This document shows positions 34,101-42,053 of a stretch of 45,786 bases of DNA, one piece after another. Made by a program: the position numbers and the translations under genes. The DNA is from JBDUDR01 sp040002845 (lineage in GTDB: Bacteria; Actinomycetota; Actinomycetes; Propionibacteriales; Nocardioidaceae): the NCBI GenBank assembly GCA_040002845.1, contig JBDUDR010000006.1, positions 1 to 45,786 of the forward strand. The letters run 5' to 3'. Under the pieces are notes generated by a model. That model had not been told where the DNA came from and did not search any database. It saw only the letters and a program-made list of their open reading frames with translations. How positions within the stretch are numbered: the first letter of the stretch is position 1; the number at the start of each line of letters is the position of its first letter.

Positions 34101-34611
34101 CCTTGGCCTGCAGCAGGTCTTGCGCAGTCTCCACCAAGATGGCGTGTGCGCCCCCGTCGATCAGACCACGGGTCTGCTCGGCGTATGCGTCCCTGAGCTG
34201 ACGGAACGCAACGTGGCCCAGAGTCGGCAGCTTCGTGCCCGGTCCGACTGACCCGAGCACCCAGCGTGGCTGCGTCTCGGACGACCACGCCCGCGCGGCA
34301 TCCTGGGCGATGGATGCCCCTGCGCGGGCCAGCTCGTAGATGCGGTCCGCTATGCCGTACTCACCGAGGTTCGCCAGGTTCGCACCGAACGTGTTCGTCT
34401 CGACGGCATCGCAGCCCACCTCGAAGTAAGCATCGTGGATGGCGCGCACGACGTCTGGGCGCGTGATGTTCAGGATCTCGTTGCAGCCCTCGAGATCGTC
34501 GAAGTCGGACAGGCTCAGATCGTGCGCCTGCAACATCGTGCCCATGGCCCCGTCCGCTACGACTACGCGCTCGCGCAGCGCTTCTCGCAGGGATGCAGCA
34601 GTTGCTGGCAC
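31123..34611 (-). CDS. metH: Cobalamin-dependent methionine synthase MetH
   Basis: MetH moves a methyl group from methyltetrahydrofolate to homocysteine through cobalamin. The 1162-residue protein has all four modules: homocysteine-binding with the zinc motif GGCCGTT near residue 288, pterin-binding (ERTNANGS near 340), B12-binding with DVHDIGKN near 734 (the His is the lower ligand of cobalamin), and the SAM-binding reactivation domain. The GTG start follows AGAGGAG; TAGCCT at 34648-34653 is a probable -10. No riboswitch was seen in the short leader. Confidence 0.96.
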   Translation of the reverse strand: MPATAASLREALRERVVVADGAMGTMLQAHDLSLSDFDDLEGCNEILNITRPDVVRAIHDAYFEVGCDAVETNTFGANLANLGEYGIADRIYELARAGASIAQDAARAWSSETQPRWVLGSVGPGTKLPTLGHVAFRQLRDAYAEQTRGLIDGGAHAILVETAQDLLQAKAAVIGAKRALAAAGSDLPVIVEVTVETTGTMLLGTEIGAALSGLEPLGIELVGLNCATGPAEMSEHLRHLSRHASPGIACMPNAGLPQLTADGASYPLTYSELADAHDTFTREFGLALVGGCCGTTPEHLRAVVTRVGGRGLASRKVHREPGASSLYQHVPFRQDTAFLSIGERTNANGSRAFRDAMLAQNWDSCVEIARAQIRDGAHVLDLCVDYVGRDGAADMAEAASRLATSSTLPIMLDSTEANVVESGLERLAGRCVVNSVNYEDGDGPGSRFARIMPIVKEHGAAVVAMTIDEDGQARTRDWKVQVASRLIDDLVSKWSLRADDIIVDCLTFPISTGQEETRRDALETIEAIREVKRRYPEVQTTLGVSNVSFGLNPAARVVLNSVFLHECVKAGLDSAIVHAAKILPLSRIPDEQREVALDLVYDRRRDGYDPLATFLDVFADVKAADARASRASELAALPLSERLQRRIIDGERKGLEPDLQQALDIGHSALDIINDHLLAGMKVVGDLFGAGEMQLPFVLQSAEVMKAAVAYLEPHMDKTDEQGKGTIVLATVKGDVHDIGKNLVDIILSNNGYTVVNLGIKQPVSVIIDAATEHAADVIGMSGLLVKSTVVMRENLEELNQRDLASRWPILLGGAALTRAYVEQDLGQLFDGEVRYARDAFEGLRLMDAAMAVKRGVPGASLPAPRERRVRLTSSATVAGSTLVIPTRSDVATDNPVPTPPFWGDRIVKGLTLADFAAYLDERATFMGQWGLRGARGGAGPSYEELVETEGRPRLRMWLDRILAEGIMEPAVVYGYWPCYSEGDDLVVLDASNHDVEVARFTFPRQRRDRFLCLSDFFRPKGAGELDVIAFHLVTMGSRVSQVTAELFEKNAYRDYLELHGLSVQLTEALAEFWHARVRDELRFASEDSQQIAEIFRQGYRGSRYSFGYPACPDLEDRATVMRLLRPERIGVELSEELQLHPEQSTDALIVHHPEAKYFNAR

Positions 34612-34647
34612 GATGACTCCTCTCGGTGTTACCGCTGGTCAGATCCC

Positions 34648-34653
34648 AGGCTA
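34648..34653 (-). promoter_or_regulatory. Predicted -10 (TAGCCT) for metH
   Basis: TAGCCT lies 37 nt before the metH GTG, leaving a leader of about 30 nt with a strong AGAGGAG site. A 13-bp inverted repeat (CTCACC-T-GGTGAG, 34706-34718) lies further upstream in the divergent space and could be an operator. Confidence 0.35.
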
Positions 34654-34737
34654 GCCGGGGGATGTCCGGCCCTTGGACGGCTCTTCTCGGATCGCGGTCA
34701 CCCGTCTCACCTGGTGAGCGCCGTGTGCATCGCGTCG

Positions 34738-34743
34738 TAGGCT
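34738..34743 (+). promoter_or_regulatory. Predicted -10 (TAGGCT) for leaderless PAC2 gene
   Basis: TAGGCT, then 6 nt, then the GTG at 34750; no Shine-Dalgarno between. Confidence 0.5.
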
Positions 34744-34749
34744 GGCCGG

Positions 34750-35613
34750 GTGATCGAGTTGGAGCCTTACCCCGAGCTGACTCGCCCGGTCCTCATCGCC
34801 GCGTTCGAGGGCTGGAACGATGCGGCCGACGCCGCTTCCTCGGTGCTCGATCATCTGATGGGTCTGTGGCCGACGACACTGGTGGCGACCCTCGACCCGG
34901 AGGACTACTACGACTTCCAGGTGAACCGGCCGATCGTGTCGTTCGACTCGGATGGGGACCGCCGGCTCACCTGGCCGACCACCCAGATCGCGGTGGCGCG
35001 GATCGGCGACCACGACCGCGATCTGGTCTTGTTGCGTGGTGTCGAACCCAACATGCGCTGGCGACAGTTCTGCCGCGACCTGGTCGGCGTCGCCGACGAG
35101 CTGGGCGTAGAACAGATCGTTTCCTTGGGGGCGCTGCTCGCAGACGTGCCGCACACACGCCCGATTCCGGTTTCCGCGACGGCCACGGATCGTTCGGTGG
35201 CCGCGCGGTTCGAGCTGGAGGAGGCGAGGTACGAAGGTCCCACCGGGATCGTCGGCGTGTTCGCCGATGCCTGTCAGGCGCTGGGGTTGCCGACCCTGTC
35301 CGTATGGGCGGCAGTCCCTCACTACGTGTCTCAGGCACCTTGCCCCAAAGCGACGCTGGCCATGCTGGGTCGGCTGGAGGACCTGCTCGACCTCCCGATC
35401 CCCGTCGGCGAACTTCCCGAGGAGGCGCGGGCCTGGGAGCGGGGCGTGGACGAGCTGTCAGGTGAGGACACCGAGATCGCCGACTACGTCGCGTCGCTCG
35501 AACAGGCACAGGACACCTCCGACCTCCCGGAGGCAAGCGGCGACGCCATCGCCAGGGAGTTCGAGCGATACCTCAAGCGCCGCCAGGCCGAGGGCGACCA
35601 CGGGGGGTCTTGA
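34750..35613 (+). CDS. PAC2 family protein (proteasome assembly chaperone-like fold)
   Basis: A 287-residue PAC2-family protein, related in fold to eukaryotic proteasome assembly chaperones. The core includes IAAFEGWNDAADAAS at the start, SLGALLADVPHTRP in the middle and VWAAVPHYVSQAPCPKATLA toward the C-terminus; the final 60 residues are acidic and low in complexity. In M. tuberculosis the homologue (Rv2125) also lies next to metH. A link to proteasome assembly in bacteria has not been shown to my knowledge. Start GTG at 34750. Confidence 0.9.
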   Translation: MIELEPYPELTRPVLIAAFEGWNDAADAASSVLDHLMGLWPTTLVATLDPEDYYDFQVNRPIVSFDSDGDRRLTWPTTQIAVARIGDHDRDLVLLRGVEPNMRWRQFCRDLVGVADELGVEQIVSLGALLADVPHTRPIPVSATATDRSVAARFELEEARYEGPTGIVGVFADACQALGLPTLSVWAAVPHYVSQAPCPKATLAMLGRLEDLLDLPIPVGELPEEARAWERGVDELSGEDTEIADYVASLEQAQDTSDLPEASGDAIAREFERYLKRRQAEGDHGGS

Positions 35614-35637
35614 CGCGATCGGTGAGGTCGGTTGGCG

Positions 35638-36891
35638 CTAGATCACGACTCCCAGGCTCGCATCAATGACGGCTCGTACGTCCTCGCTCGCGCCTGCTGC
35701 ATCGAGTTCGAGCGTCGACGTCGACGACACCGACAGGGCTTCCGCCGCCCAGGCGTCCACCGCCGCCAGTGCCGCCGGCGCGTCAAGATCGTGCGCCATG
35801 GCCTCCCGCACCTGTTTCACGAGCCCGGTTGCGTCCCTCCCCCCAGCATCGAGCCCCGCACGCCACGTCCGAAGCCGGCGGCCGGCTTGTTCGAGCTCGT
35901 CGGCCGTCCAGTCCCACTGGCTGCGATAGTGGCGAGCGAGCAAAGCGAGCCGGATGGCCATCGGGTCGTGATCGTCGGCTCGCAGTCGGGACACCAGGAC
36001 CAGGTTGCCCTTCGACTTCGACATCTTCTCGCCGTCGAGACCCACCATCCCCGCATGGGCGTAGATCCGTGCGAACGGTCTTCGTCCCGTGGCCACCTGG
36101 CCCTCGGAAGCGCACATCTCATGGTGGGGGAACGCCAGGTCGCTCCCGCCGCCTTGCACGTCGAGCGGCATCCCGAGGTAGTGCAGCGAGATGGCCGTGC
36201 ACTCGATGTGCCAGCCGGGGCGGCCGGTCCCCAGCCGGGTGGCCCAGGCTGGTTCCCCCGGGCGCTGCCGCGTCCAGACCAGGCAGTCCAGCGGGTCGCG
36301 TTTTCCTGATCGCTGAGGATCGCCCCCACGCTCCGCGAACAGGCGGATCATCTCGGGGCGGTCGAGCCCGCTGAGGGCGCCGAAGCTGTGATCGGCAGAC
36401 ACCGCGAAGTACAGGTCGCCGTCGACGTTGTAGACGGCGCCTCGCTCCCGCAGCTGCTCGATCAGGTCGATGATGAGTGGAATGGACTCGACCGCGCCGA
36501 TGTAGTGATCTGGGGGAACAACTCGCAACGCGGTCATGTCGTCGCGGAACAATTGCGTCTCGCGGTGTGCCAGCGACTCCCAGTCCTCCCCCGTTTCATG
36601 GGCTCTCGCCAATAAAGGGTCGTCAACGTCGGTCACATTTTGTATGTATTCCACAAATCTCCCGGACGCGTGCCAGGCCCGCAGTAACACGTCGAAGGCG
36701 ACGTATGTGCTTGCATGACCGAGGTGGGTCGCGTCGTAAGGGGTGATCCCGCAGACGTACAACCGGGCTGGGTCCGATCCCTCGGTCTGGATCAGCGAGC
36801 CGGTGGCCGCGTCGTGCAGGCGGACCGCCGGTGCAGGCCCGAACCTGTCCAGCCGATGGTGCCCGAGCCTGGGCGAGGACCACGCTTGCAT
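35638..36891 (-). CDS. mshC: Mycothiol ligase MshC (cysteine:GlcN-Ins ligase)
   Basis: MshC joins cysteine to 1D-myo-inosityl-2-amino-2-deoxyglucopyranoside with ATP, a step of mycothiol synthesis. The 417-residue protein resembles CysRS: YVCGITPYD with zinc ligand Cys47, the HIGH-type THLGHA at 55-60, GWHIECTA, and the KMSKSKGN loop near 288. It is shorter than CysRS at the C-terminus, and PGWHIECTAISLHYLG with DVQGGGSDLAFPHHE is typical of MshC. TAGGCT lies 7 nt upstream of the ATG, so a leaderless mRNA is predicted. Confidence 0.95.
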   Translation of the reverse strand: MQAWSSPRLGHHRLDRFGPAPAVRLHDAATGSLIQTEGSDPARLYVCGITPYDATHLGHASTYVAFDVLLRAWHASGRFVEYIQNVTDVDDPLLARAHETGEDWESLAHRETQLFRDDMTALRVVPPDHYIGAVESIPLIIDLIEQLRERGAVYNVDGDLYFAVSADHSFGALSGLDRPEMIRLFAERGGDPQRSGKRDPLDCLVWTRQRPGEPAWATRLGTGRPGWHIECTAISLHYLGMPLDVQGGGSDLAFPHHEMCASEGQVATGRRPFARIYAHAGMVGLDGEKMSKSKGNLVLVSRLRADDHDPMAIRLALLARHYRSQWDWTADELEQAGRRLRTWRAGLDAGGRDATGLVKQVREAMAHDLDAPAALAAVDAWAAEALSVSSTSTLELDAAGASEDVRAVIDASLGVVI

Positions 36892-36898
36892 GCCCGAA

Positions 36899-36904
36899 AG
36901 CCTA
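36899..36904 (-). promoter_or_regulatory. Predicted -10 (TAGGCT) for leaderless mshC
   Basis: TAGGCT on the minus strand, 7 nt from the ATG at 36891. It gives mshC a promoter independent of the upstream SCO1664-type gene. Confidence 0.5.
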
Positions 36905-36961
36905 ACCGGCAGGTCGCGCGTCCCCGCCTTGTCCAGACCGACGGCAAATGGGAAGCATCGC

Positions 36962-37762
36962 TCACATCGCGGGCCACGGGATCGCAGGCCAGCCTCCGCT
37001 GGGCGGTGCTGGGAAGGCCCGGTTCCGCAGCAGGCGGTCCAGCCGCCGGACAGAAGCCGTTATCTCGTCGACCCGGATCAGGTCGGCCAGCTCAGCCTGC
37101 AGCGGGCCCTCAGTCAACTGTTCTCGGAGCGCCGCTAGCGCATCCAACAGGGTGTCGGCGATGGCCTGCCCGGCCCACCCCCACAAGACGGTGCGCAACT
37201 TGTGTTCGACGTGGAAGCACACTCCATGGTCGACCCCGTAGACGTGCGACGGTGTGGAGAGCACGTGCCCGCCTTTGCGATCCGCGTTGTTCACGATGAT
37301 GTCGAACAGTGCCATCCGCTGCAGGTCGACGCGGTCCGCGTGCACCAGCGAGACCGCCTGCCCCCGACGGTCTTCTGCATCCAGGATGTGGAGGAAGCCG
37401 TCGGGAGTCGACGAGTAGGGCACGACATCGACCAGTTCGCAGTCGTCGATATCGATCCAGGCTTGGCACATGCCCGGACCGAAGGGGCCGTCGCGCATCA
37501 CCGTGGGAGGGACGATGTCCCAGCCGCTGGCTCGTGAGACGGCGTGCGCGGCCACCTCCCGTCCGGCGAGCGAACCGTCGGGGAAGTCCCACAGCGGTCG
37601 CTCACCGCGAATCGGTTTGTAGATGCATTCGATGCTGTCGTCAGCGCGTTCACGACCGCCGGCACGAACCCGGCCGTAGAACGTCGCGTTGGACGCCTCG
37701 ATCAGCCGACCTTCGACGCTGATCTCTCCCTGGTGGAGCAGCTCGAGGATCTGCTCGGTCAC
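36962..37762 (-). CDS. SCO1664 family protein (kinase-like fold, function unknown)
   Basis: A 266-residue protein that matches the actinobacterial SCO1664 family, distantly related to PI3/4-kinase-like folds. Conserved elements are ASNATFYGRV, YKPIRGERPLWDFPDGSL (possible nucleotide-binding Lys), MALFDIIVNNADRKGGHVL (metal or catalytic NNADRK) and GVDHGVCFH. The GTG at 37762 overlaps the DUF3090 stop (GTGA), so it is preferred over the GTG at 37798. It precedes mshC by 70 nt and belongs to a conserved three-gene set with DUF3090 and the mutase-like gene. Confidence 0.88.
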   Translation of the reverse strand: MTEQILELLHQGEISVEGRLIEASNATFYGRVRAGGRERADDSIECIYKPIRGERPLWDFPDGSLAGREVAAHAVSRASGWDIVPPTVMRDGPFGPGMCQAWIDIDDCELVDVVPYSSTPDGFLHILDAEDRRGQAVSLVHADRVDLQRMALFDIIVNNADRKGGHVLSTPSHVYGVDHGVCFHVEHKLRTVLWGWAGQAIADTLLDALAALREQLTEGPLQAELADLIRVDEITASVRRLDRLLRNRAFPAPPSGGWPAIPWPAM

Positions 37763-38337
37763 TGCGAGGTTCGTCGGAATCCGTTGGCCCGCGGGCACAG
37801 GTGCCCGTCGGGATCGATGGGGCCGCCGCAGAACGGGCAGGCCGGGCGGCCGGCGGACACGACCGCCAGCGCTCGGCTCACAAAACCGCGAGCGGTGGCG
37901 GCGGGCACGCGGACCAGCAAGAGCTCGTCGACTTCTGGCTCCACGGCAGGCTCCTCAGGCGGGTCTTCGGAGCCGGCCGCCGGTTCGTCCGGAGTCTCGT
38001 CAACCGGAAACACCTCGATCGCCACCATCTCGTCGTCGCCGTCCCATGCCAACGTCATGGTGCCGGCCCGAAACTCCTCGACGATCGGCTGCTCCAGCGG
38101 CTCGGCGTCAACCGGGTCGTTGTTTGCCGTCGTGTCGACGTCGGTCTGATCGGCCACCTGGTCGAGCAGGTCGCCGATCCGCTCGGCAAGCACGGCCACC
38201 TGCTCCTTCTCGAGCCCGACGCTCGTCACCCGGCTACCGGCTCTGGCCTGCAAGAAGAAGGTCCGTTGCCCGGGCGGTCCCACGGTGCCCGCGACAAATC
38301 GCTCAGGTGGGTCGTAGCGATGGATGACGACAGCCAT
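37759..38337 (-). CDS. DUF3090 family protein with C-terminal zinc ribbon
   Basis: A 192-residue protein of DUF3090 (M. tuberculosis Rv2134c type), unknown function. The N-terminal half is a beta-rich domain (HRYDPPERFVAGTVG, FFLQARAG); an acidic Pro/Glu-rich linker about residues 110-135 follows, then a C-terminal CPFCGGPIDPDGHLCPR motif with four metal-binding candidates. TAGGGT sits 6 nt before the ATG and overlaps the TAG stop of the upstream gene. It overlaps the SCO1664-type gene by 4 nt. Confidence 0.88.
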   Translation of the reverse strand: MAVVIHRYDPPERFVAGTVGPPGQRTFFLQARAGSRVTSVGLEKEQVAVLAERIGDLLDQVADQTDVDTTANNDPVDAEPLEQPIVEEFRAGTMTLAWDGDDEMVAIEVFPVDETPDEPAAGSEDPPEEPAVEPEVDELLLVRVPAATARGFVSRALAVVSAGRPACPFCGGPIDPDGHLCPRANGFRRTSQ

Positions 38338-38343
38338 GGTGAA

Positions 38344-38349
38344 ACCCTA
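38344..38349 (-). promoter_or_regulatory. Predicted -10 (TAGGGT) for leaderless DUF3090 gene; contains the upstream stop codon
   Basis: TAGGGT lies 6 nt from the ATG at 38337. Its first three bases are the TAG stop codon (38349-38347) of the mutase-like gene, so one short sequence serves both roles. Confidence 0.45.
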
Positions 38350-39054
38350 TGCCGAGCCCGGTCCGGCGCCCCCGCCCACGGGGGCGTCATCGGACGACTT
38401 GCGTCGGTGCTTGGGCTTGGCCGTGAGGTACGCGAGGTCGCTGCCGTGGTCGTTCTGGTGGAGTACGAAGGGCCGCAGCGCCGTCAGCCGGATGACGGAG
38501 ATGGATCCTGGGTCGACCACGATCCGCTGGAACATGTCGAGATGCATACCCAGCGCCTCGGCGAGGATGGCCTTGATCACGTCAGCGTGGCTGACTGCGG
38601 CCCAGATGCCGTCGGGTCCGTGTTTCGCCTCCACCGTCGCATCCCAGTCACGGATCGCGGACACCGCGCGGCGCTGCATGTCGATCATCGACTCGCCACC
38701 GGGAAAGACCATCGCCGAGGGATGCTGCTGGACCACCTTCCACAGCGGCTCCTCGGCGAGCGAGCTGAGGCTCTGACCGGTCCAGTCGCCGTAGCCGCAC
38801 TCGACGAGCCGCTTGTCGACCCGCGGGCGTACCCGCCGACCCTGCTGACGTGCCAGGGCTGTGGCCGTCTCCCGGCATCGCGCGAGCGGGCTCGTCACGA
38901 TCTGCCGCAGCCGGAGGCCGGCCAGCCGTTGCGCTGCCGTCTCTGCCTGCCCGCGACCGACCGCGTCGAGATGGACGCCGCGACTGCGCCCGGCCAGTAG
39001 CCCAGCCGCGTTCGCACCCGAGCGTCCATGTCTTGTCAGCACGACGATCGCCAC
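38347..39054 (-). CDS. Histidine phosphatase family protein (MSMEG_4193-type, phosphoglycerate mutase-like)
   Basis: A 235-residue histidine phosphatase. RHGRSGANAAGLL at the start holds the phospho-acceptor His, CRETATAL and ECGYGDWTG are typical, and VSHADVIKAILAE carries the second catalytic His. The family is recurrent beside DUF3090 and the SCO1664-type gene in actinobacteria; the substrate is unknown. The start is GTG at 39054 with TAGGGT 6 nt upstream. The C-terminal 25 residues are disordered (Gly/Pro/Ser). Confidence 0.92.
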   Translation of the reverse strand: MAIVVLTRHGRSGANAAGLLAGRSRGVHLDAVGRGQAETAAQRLAGLRLRQIVTSPLARCRETATALARQQGRRVRPRVDKRLVECGYGDWTGQSLSSLAEEPLWKVVQQHPSAMVFPGGESMIDMQRRAVSAIRDWDATVEAKHGPDGIWAAVSHADVIKAILAEALGMHLDMFQRIVVDPGSISVIRLTALRPFVLHQNDHGSDLAYLTAKPKHRRKSSDDAPVGGGAGPGSA

Positions 39055-39060
39055 GCCCGA

Positions 39061-39066
39061 ACCCTA
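39061..39066 (-). promoter_or_regulatory. Predicted -10 (TAGGGT) for leaderless histidine-phosphatase gene
   Basis: TAGGGT on the minus strand, 6 nt before the GTG at 39054. Confidence 0.5.
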
Positions 39067-39115
39067 CGTGTATAACCAGGCCCAACGGCCGCCCTGCGGG
39101 CACAATGAGGGCATG

Positions 39116-40090
39116 ATGGTCAACTGCGCGGTGTACCGAGGTGGGGTCCGTGTGCCGGTGCGCGATGACCGGGATCTGGAAGCCGTGCTCGAGGCGGCCA
39201 CCGGAGAACACGACTTTGTCTGGCTCGGCCTGCACAACCCCTCCGAGGAAGAGCTGGGCAGGATCGCCAAGAGGTTCGACCTGCATCCGCTGGCCGTGGA
39301 GGATGCGCTCGAGGCGCACCAGCGGCCGAAGCTGGAACGCTATGGCGAGGCCTTGTTCCTGGTCTTGAAGACCCTGTGGTACGTCGACGAGAACGATGCC
39401 GTGGAGACCGGCGAGATCAACGTGTTCGTGGGCGAGGACTACGTCGTCACGGTGCGGCACGGTTCCGGCGCGGAGCTCACCGGCACCCGCAGCTATCTGG
39501 AGCACCGGGCCACTGTTCTCGGACACGGGCCGGCAGCCGTTGTCTATGCAGTGTGTGACCGGGTTGTCGACGAGTACGAGGTGGTGGCGAGCGAGCTCGA
39601 GGAGGATGTCGACGAAGTCGAGCGTTCTGTGTTCTCACCCCAGCGAACCAGCGATGCTGAGCGGATTTATACGCTCAAGCGGGAACTGTTGGAGTTCCGC
39701 AGGGCCGCCATCCCGCTGCGGGAGCCGCTGCAACGGATCGTGACAGGTGGCGTGAAGAACATCCCCCAGAAGGCGATCCCGTTCTACCGCGACGTTCTCG
39801 ACCACGTGGTGCGGGTCAGCGACCAGATCGAGACCCTCGACTCGATGCTGAGCAGCATCCTCAACGCGCACATGACCCGCGTCAACGTGCAGCAGAACGA
39901 CGACATGCGCCGCATCTCGGCGTGGGTCGCGATCGCCGCGGTTCCCACCATGCTAGCCGGGATCTGGGGCATGAACTTCGCTCACATGCCGGAGCTTGGC
40001 TGGGGGCTTGGCTATCCGCTGGCCATGCTGGTGATGGTGGTCTCGTGCGTGGGCCTCTACCGCTTCTTCCGCAAGGCCAACTGGCTCTGA
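39116..40090 (+). CDS. corA: CorA-family magnesium/cobalt transport protein
   Basis: A 324-residue CorA-type channel for Mg2+ (and possibly Co2+). An N-terminal cytosolic domain is followed by a long helix (about 150-265) and two C-terminal membrane spans, with the gate signature GMN (IWGMNF) after the first. The tail FRKANWL is typical. Two ATG codons (39113, 39116) follow GAGGG; the second has the better spacing. The long open frame upstream to 38861 is a shadow of the opposite gene. Divergent from the histidine-phosphatase group. Confidence 0.92.
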   Translation: MVNCAVYRGGVRVPVRDDRDLEAVLEAATGEHDFVWLGLHNPSEEELGRIAKRFDLHPLAVEDALEAHQRPKLERYGEALFLVLKTLWYVDENDAVETGEINVFVGEDYVVTVRHGSGAELTGTRSYLEHRATVLGHGPAAVVYAVCDRVVDEYEVVASELEEDVDEVERSVFSPQRTSDAERIYTLKRELLEFRRAAIPLREPLQRIVTGGVKNIPQKAIPFYRDVLDHVVRVSDQIETLDSMLSSILNAHMTRVNVQQNDDMRRISAWVAIAAVPTMLAGIWGMNFAHMPELGWGLGYPLAMLVMVVSCVGLYRFFRKANWL

Positions 40091-40099
40091 CCTCTCCGA

Positions 40100-40927
40100 T
40101 CAGGTCGCGGTCATGACTCCCGTGGTCAGCAACACCAGCAGCGCCACGCCGACTGCGACCCGGTAGACGGCGAACACACTCATGCTGTGGTGTGCGACGA
40201 ACCTCAGCAGCCAGGCCACCGAGGCGTACGCGACCACGAAGCTCACGAGAGTCGCGGTTAGGGTCTCGGTAAGTCCGATGCCGGAGCCGGCGACGTCTTT
40301 CATCTCGAAGATTCCGGCTGCCACCAACGCCGGGATGGAGAGAAAGAACGAGACGCGGGTAGCGGAAACTCGATCGAGTCCCCGGAGCATGCCGGCGGAG
40401 ATGGTGGCCCCGGAGCGCGACACGCCCGGGACCAACGCGATGCACTGGACGAGACCGATGACGATGGCGTCCGTCAACGTGAGATCGCGCTCCCGCCGCT
40501 CCTGATCGCCGCGGCGTTCGGCGTAAACCAGGACGAAGCTCCACGCGATCAGAGAGCCGGCGACCCACCACAGGTTTCGCAGCGGGCCGGTGACCAGGTT
40601 CCTGCCGGCCAGGCCGACGACGCCGATCGGAATGGAGCCAAAGATGATGTACCAGCCCATCCGGTGGTCGAAGTCGCCGCGGCACTCAGGCCGGAACAGC
40701 CCCCGGCACCAGCCCCGGATGATCCGCCAGATGTCGGCGCGGAAGAAGACCACCACCGCAGCGATGGCGCCTATCTGGATCACTGCAGTGAACGCCGTGA
40801 CCGCCTTGTCGTCGATCTCCAGGCCCAGCATCTTCTCGGCGATCGTGAGATGACCGGTGCTGGAGACCGGCAGAAACTCGGTCAGGCCCTCGACGATGCC
40901 CAGGATGATCGCGTTGAGCAGATCCAC
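40100..40927 (-). CDS. uppP: Undecaprenyl-diphosphatase UppP (BacA)
   Basis: Recycles undecaprenyl diphosphate, the lipid carrier of peptidoglycan synthesis, at the membrane. The 275-residue protein has the two catalytic motifs EGLTEFLPVSSTGH (residues 13-26) and PGVSRSGAT (about 167-175), and about eight hydrophobic segments. The start GTG at 40927 comes 1 nt after the stop of the luciferase-like gene, so the two are likely co-transcribed. Length is standard. Confidence 0.95.
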   Translation of the reverse strand: MDLLNAIILGIVEGLTEFLPVSSTGHLTIAEKMLGLEIDDKAVTAFTAVIQIGAIAAVVVFFRADIWRIIRGWCRGLFRPECRGDFDHRMGWYIIFGSIPIGVVGLAGRNLVTGPLRNLWWVAGSLIAWSFVLVYAERRGDQERRERDLTLTDAIVIGLVQCIALVPGVSRSGATISAGMLRGLDRVSATRVSFFLSIPALVAAGIFEMKDVAGSGIGLTETLTATLVSFVVAYASVAWLLRFVAHHSMSVFAVYRVAVGVALLVLLTTGVMTAT

Positions 40928-40928
40928 G

Positions 40929-41978
40929 TCAGTCTCCGAGTCCGCTGGTGTCCAACGCTTCGGCGACCGCCCGCAGTGTCAGTTGGCGGATGTCCGCATC
41001 TGAAGAGGGGCTGGTCACGCTCAACGTGGTCACGCCAGCCGTGGCGAACGCGTCGAGCCGCTCACTGATCCGCTCGACGGGCCCGATCAGGCTCGTCTGG
41101 TCGATGAACTCGAACGGAACAGCGGCCATCGCCTCCCTGTGCTGCCTCGCCAGGTACAGGTCTTGAACCTTTCTCGCAGCGTCCTCGAACCCCATCCGGA
41201 TGGCCTGCTGGTTGTAGAAGTTACGTTCGCGACTTCCCATCCCGCCGATGTAGAGAGCGGCGTACGGCCGCAACTCATCGGCGCATGCCTGCAGATCGTC
41301 CCCGACGACCACCGGCACGCTCGGCACCACATCGAAGTCGGCGACGGTACGACCCGAGCGTTCCAGGCCGGCCGCGATATGCACCATCGACTCGCCGGCG
41401 TACTCCGGTGAGAAGAAGATCGCCAACCACCCGTCGGCGATCTCGCCGGCCAGCTGCAGGTTCTTGGGGCCGACCGCGGCCAGGTAGATCGGGATCGTCT
41501 CGCGTACCGGATGAAGAGTCAGCTTGAGGGGTCTGCCCGGCCCGTCCGGCAGGGGTAGCGGGAAGTGCTCGCCTTCGTGCCGGACGGTCTTGCGGGCCAG
41601 CGCGTCCCGGACGATCTCGACGTACTCGCGGGTCCTTCCCAGCGGTTTGTCGAACCGAACGCCGTGCCAACCCTCGGACACCTGGGGGCCGGAGACACCG
41701 AGCCCGAGCCGGAACCTGCCCGCCGACAACATGTCGAGCGTGGCCGCTGTCATCGCCGTCGCTGCAGGTGTGCGGGCGGGGATCTGCATGACGGCACTCC
41801 CGATGTCGATCCGCGTGGTTTGAGCCGCGATCCAGGCCAGCACCGTGGGCGAGTCGGAGCCATAGGCCTCCGCCACCCAGACCGAGTCGTAGCCGAGGGC
41901 GTCAGCGTGCTTGGCCAGCTCCAGGTGGACTCGTGGGTCGCGTCCCACCAGGTAGCCGATGTTGGCTCCGAGCCGCAT
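40929..41978 (-). CDS. Luciferase-like (LLM) F420-dependent oxidoreductase
   Basis: A 349-residue TIM-barrel oxidoreductase of the bacterial luciferase-like family, probably using coenzyme F420. Typical stretches are LAKHADALGYDSVWVAEAYG near the start, AAATLDMLSAGRFRLGLGVSGP-type region near 85-105, and GPKNLQLAGEIADGWLAIFF around 175-195. The substrate is unknown. ATG at 41978 follows GGAAAGG at 9 nt; GTG at 41984 is less well spaced. It lies directly upstream of uppP and divergent from the aldo/keto reductase. Confidence 0.9.
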   Translation of the reverse strand: MRLGANIGYLVGRDPRVHLELAKHADALGYDSVWVAEAYGSDSPTVLAWIAAQTTRIDIGSAVMQIPARTPAATAMTAATLDMLSAGRFRLGLGVSGPQVSEGWHGVRFDKPLGRTREYVEIVRDALARKTVRHEGEHFPLPLPDGPGRPLKLTLHPVRETIPIYLAAVGPKNLQLAGEIADGWLAIFFSPEYAGESMVHIAAGLERSGRTVADFDVVPSVPVVVGDDLQACADELRPYAALYIGGMGSRERNFYNQQAIRMGFEDAARKVQDLYLARQHREAMAAVPFEFIDQTSLIGPVERISERLDAFATAGVTTLSVTSPSSDADIRQLTLRAVAEALDTSGLGD

Positions 41979-42053
41979 GAACACACGCCTTTCCCGCCGA
42001 CTATGGGCGCTGTGCGCGGCGAGCCTACTGCGCGAACTTCGCGCTCACTCGAC

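Noticed and set aside
34612..34749. Cobalamin or SAM riboswitch before metH
   Set aside because: The space is short and shared with a divergent gene, and none of the conserved motifs of these riboswitches is visible.
38861..39115. Upstream extension of corA
   Set aside because: The extension is the antisense of the histidine-phosphatase gene and is not like CorA; GAGGG supports the ATG at 39113/39116.
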